Positions 1-23,500 of a stretch of 23,500 nucleotides of DNA are shown here, piece by piece. The stretch spans positions 25,217,907 through 25,241,406 of the forward strand of contig CM022679.1 of NCBI GenBank assembly GCA_012295275.1, written 5' to 3'. Each line of letters opens with the position of its first letter. Positions within the stretch are counted from its first letter, which is position 1. The notes beneath the pieces are model-generated. The model did no database searches and was not told the origin of the DNA. It was given only the letters and a program-made list of their open reading frames with translations. Both the position numbers and the translations under genes were made by a program. The DNA is from Chrysomallon squamiferum (Eukaryota; Mollusca; Gastropoda; Neomphalida; Peltospiridae).

Positions 1-21382
<21,382 letters not shown>

Positions 21383-21460
21383 CTTAAATGAAATAACATA
21401 TTAGCATTGTATATTATTTAAATAAATGTATGTGTATATATGTATGATTTGTATATATGT

Positions 21461-21529
<69 letters not shown>

Positions 21530-21699
21530 CATACATGTTTTTGTTTTTTTATCTCAAAAGGAATTAAAAATATTTGTGCAAATAAAATTAAGCTAATATT
21601 CCAAAATTGTGATGACTAATAAACTATTTATTTGATGTTTCAACAAAAAACAAAAAACAAAACAAAAAAAACCCCTTTGCTTGGAAATTAGTTTATTAC
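21383..21699. other. Upstream intron, AT-rich, with (AT)n microsatellite
   Basis: Begins at the acceptor of the first visible exon. Contains an interrupted (AT)n at about 21462-21532 ending in a short CA run, and an A/C-rich stretch (about 21644-21675) next to the transposon remnant. No gene seen. Confidence 0.8.
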
Positions 21700-22690
21700 C
21701 CAAATGGAGGAGCTCATACACCCCGAAAATGATGTTCGCACGTAACTGGTGTAGCCACTGTTAACATTCACGCATTCTTGTCAATGTTGGAGCGTTGGAA
21801 ATAACGATGAGGAATCGCTTGCCATTCTGCAACTAATTGCTGAGCAAGCTGCTGGGGGTTGACTGCAGGGACGCGACATGATCGAACTCGCCACTGTATT
21901 TCATCTCACGCATGCTCTTTGGTTGGCAAGTCTCGTGAATACGCAAGGCCAGTACATGTGCTTCACGTTCTGCTGCTGCAAGGAAGTCGGTCACCATCCT
22001 GGCTCAATGAGGTCTTGCGTTGTCGTCCAGTAACCAAGCTCCTGGTCCATCTGCTGCAGAAGTGAAGTTACAAAATTTCGGACAATCTCGTTGAAATAAT
22101 CTGTCAAAGTTCCATTACTGGTGTAGCGAGGGGTTCTGTGATTCATAGATAAGCCCGCCCACCCCATTACATTTCATCTTCCAAAGGATAGGAGTTGAAC
22201 AACGTTATCACCAGCAAATCTTCCTCTGAACTGGAGCAAGTGCCGTGACTCATCTGTGAATAATGTCTCTGGCAATTGCCCACGGTTCCACCGGATATGA
22301 CGACTGCACCAATAAAGGCGAGCCCATCTGTGTCGGACAAGTAGCTGTGGTCGGACGACATGACGCCGACATCGCGAACCTAGGTCTCGCAGATGACTCG
22401 TAATTGTCTGTTCAGACAAACTGTTGCCTGTAGCATCTGAGTTGATCAGGAAACGCTGTTGCAACACCATTATCATCAGGATGCGGTCTTCCAGTGCGGT
22501 TGTTGATCGTGATCTTCCACAACGGGAGCGATTCTGAATAGAAATATTCGTCCTGAATCTCTTCCAGAGTCTACCCATAACACTTTGATTTACATTTAGA
22601 AGGTGCGACACAGACATTTGAGTGTGTCCATCTTGTAGCCAGCCAATGGCTCTTCCCTTGCCTTGCAAATTAAATTGTCATCGAACCAAA
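21700..22690 (-). mobile_element. Degenerate Tc1-type DNA transposon
   Basis: The coding part of a Tc1/mariner element on the minus strand, in the intron upstream of the first visible GH18 exon. Similarity to Tc1 transposases runs from a helix-turn-helix start at about 22668 to a C-terminal region near 21780. I could not find convincing terminal inverted repeats or a TA duplication, so the outer limits are approximate. The element probably has no role in the gene beyond adding intron length. Confidence 0.82.
21780..22668 (-). pseudogene. Tc1-type transposase pseudogene
   Basis: Tc1 transposases bind terminal repeats through paired helix-turn-helix motifs and cut with a DDE triad. An open frame of 164 codons (22668-22174) shows KGRAIGWLQDG, VSHLLNVNQSVMGRLWKRF and a GRSRSTT hinge (DNA-binding half). 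It then shows ARLYWCSRHIRW and LFTDES (22246-22260), which holds a conserved Asp of the catalytic core. Downstream similarity continues in shifting frames: LLQQMDQE, then DDNARPH (22007-22027) with a stop at 22004-22006 where the next residue should be. A segment resembling the usual SPDLNPIEH region follows, with a stop at 21906-21908, and then NPQQLAQQLVAEWQAIP. Several stops and frameshifts make it inactive. Confidence 0.85.
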
Positions 22691-23062
22691 TTGAAATTTA
22701 AAGTGATGATGAAAGAAAAACGCTCATCCCTTTTATTGGCAAGCATTGAATTACACTCATGCTAAACAAGTGCAAATTGTGCCCGAAACGTCACAGTGGT
22801 TGCATCGAGGTAGGTTGTCATTTTAATCTGACTATGTTTTGCTTCAAATCCATGAAAAGTAAATCTAGGTTAACTTTAAAACTTTCTAAAGATTAGGCAA
22901 TGATTGCATGCCGCTAAATAATGTGATGTCTTTAGTCCAAATAACAACACAAAGGTTAATATTCTAACCCTATCGGGACTAAAAAAACAAAAACAAATGT
23001 ACGTCCAAAAGTTATCAAAACATTCATTTGACTCTTAACTTCTTTTGTAAGATAGATATTAA

Positions 23063-23109
<47 letters not shown>

Positions 23110-23370
23110 TATTATTATTTCACTGATTTAAACTGACTTGTTATATATTAATAATTTTAAGTTAATTTACTTTTCTTTTGAGAACTGTATATAACTATAC
23201 AAAAATATTTTATTTTTAACAAGGGCAATTTAAATATAAATATTTATAATAGGTATTAATTGCAAAAAACAAAAAAACAAATATAAACTTAAAAATGAAG
23301 TGCTAAGCTATCTAACCACAACAACGACATGAACTACACCAACAACATGAACAACAACAACAACAACAAC

Positions 23371-23402
<32 letters not shown>

Positions 23403-23500
23403 TAACAACTTATTAATCACCGATATTGTTTTTGGAAAAAAATAGAGAGACACACACACACAAATAAATAAAGAAAGAAAGAAAGAAAGAAAGAAAGAAA
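22691..23500. other. Non-coding AT-rich flank, presumably intron of the same gene
   Basis: No open frame with recognisable similarity on either strand, and no CYYTSW-like GH18 first exon. It holds an (ATT)n run at about 23068-23117, (ACA)n/(ATA)n at 23350-23400, a short CA run and (GAAA)n running into the window end (about 23467-23500). The missing domain 1 N-terminal exon and the promoter should lie further right. Confidence 0.75.

Noticed and set aside
21859-22361. Short open frames over the transposon region on either strand (21859-22065 plus, 22167-22361 minus)
   Set aside because: Shadow frames of the decayed transposase; neither shows its own similarity.
22691-23500. Missing N-terminal exon of GH18 domain 1
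   Set aside because: I looked on the minus strand for a CYYTSW or THIIYAFA-like stretch with splice sites between 21383 and 23500 and saw none; it probably lies outside the window.

Overview
The window reads as animal nuclear DNA. It has a spliced gene with GT-AG introns on the minus strand, AT-rich introns full of (TAA)n, (AT)n and (AG)n microsatellites, a decayed Tc1-type transposon and a probable MITE-like element. The repeat style and the gene content would suit a mollusc, possibly a cephalopod, but that is an inference from texture and not from a marker gene.

One gene, running right to left, accounts for nearly everything between 21382 and 1. It is the middle and 3' part of a chitinase-family gene (glycoside hydrolase 18, GH18). 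The first GH18 domain lacks its N-terminal exon, which must lie beyond 23500, and has six exons here (21382 to 18766). A short Thr/Pro linker leads into a second, complete GH18 domain of six exons (18501 to 15793) plus the start of a giant exon (from 14053). The two domains share exon sizes and intron phases, so they arose by tandem duplication. Both have Asn in place of the last Asp of the DxxDxDxE motif, with the acid Glu kept. Domain 2 has also lost the Tyr-Asp of the MxYD motif.

The giant exon passes from the end of domain 2 into a Ser/Thr-rich mucin-like tail. After about 210 codons of degenerate repeats it enters a tandem array of 1419-bp units (473 codons each) that fills the rest of the window: nine full units and one partial unit, more than 13.3 kb, with few substitutions between units. 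Each unit is made of about five diverged monomers of 85-112 residues, so this is a higher-order repeat inside a coding exon. The frame as given is broken by small indels, nearly all in homopolymer runs. The commonest is an A5/A6/A7 tract (coding strand) at unit junctions: A6 reads through, A5 places an immediate TGA, A7 shifts frame. Read literally, the first stop is at 11288. Either the indels are consensus errors in a near-identical array and the protein is a mucin of thousands of residues, or the array is a truncated or length-variable tail. Reads or transcripts would decide.

The rest: the 1.7-kb last intron holds a probable MITE-like element flanked by CA/TG microsatellites. Between 21.7 and 22.7 kb, in the intron upstream of the first visible exon, lies a Tc1-type transposase pseudogene. 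The region from 22.7 to 23.5 kb is AT-rich with simple repeats and no visible gene. Long plus-strand open frames in 1-13.5 kb are antisense shadows of the mucin array.
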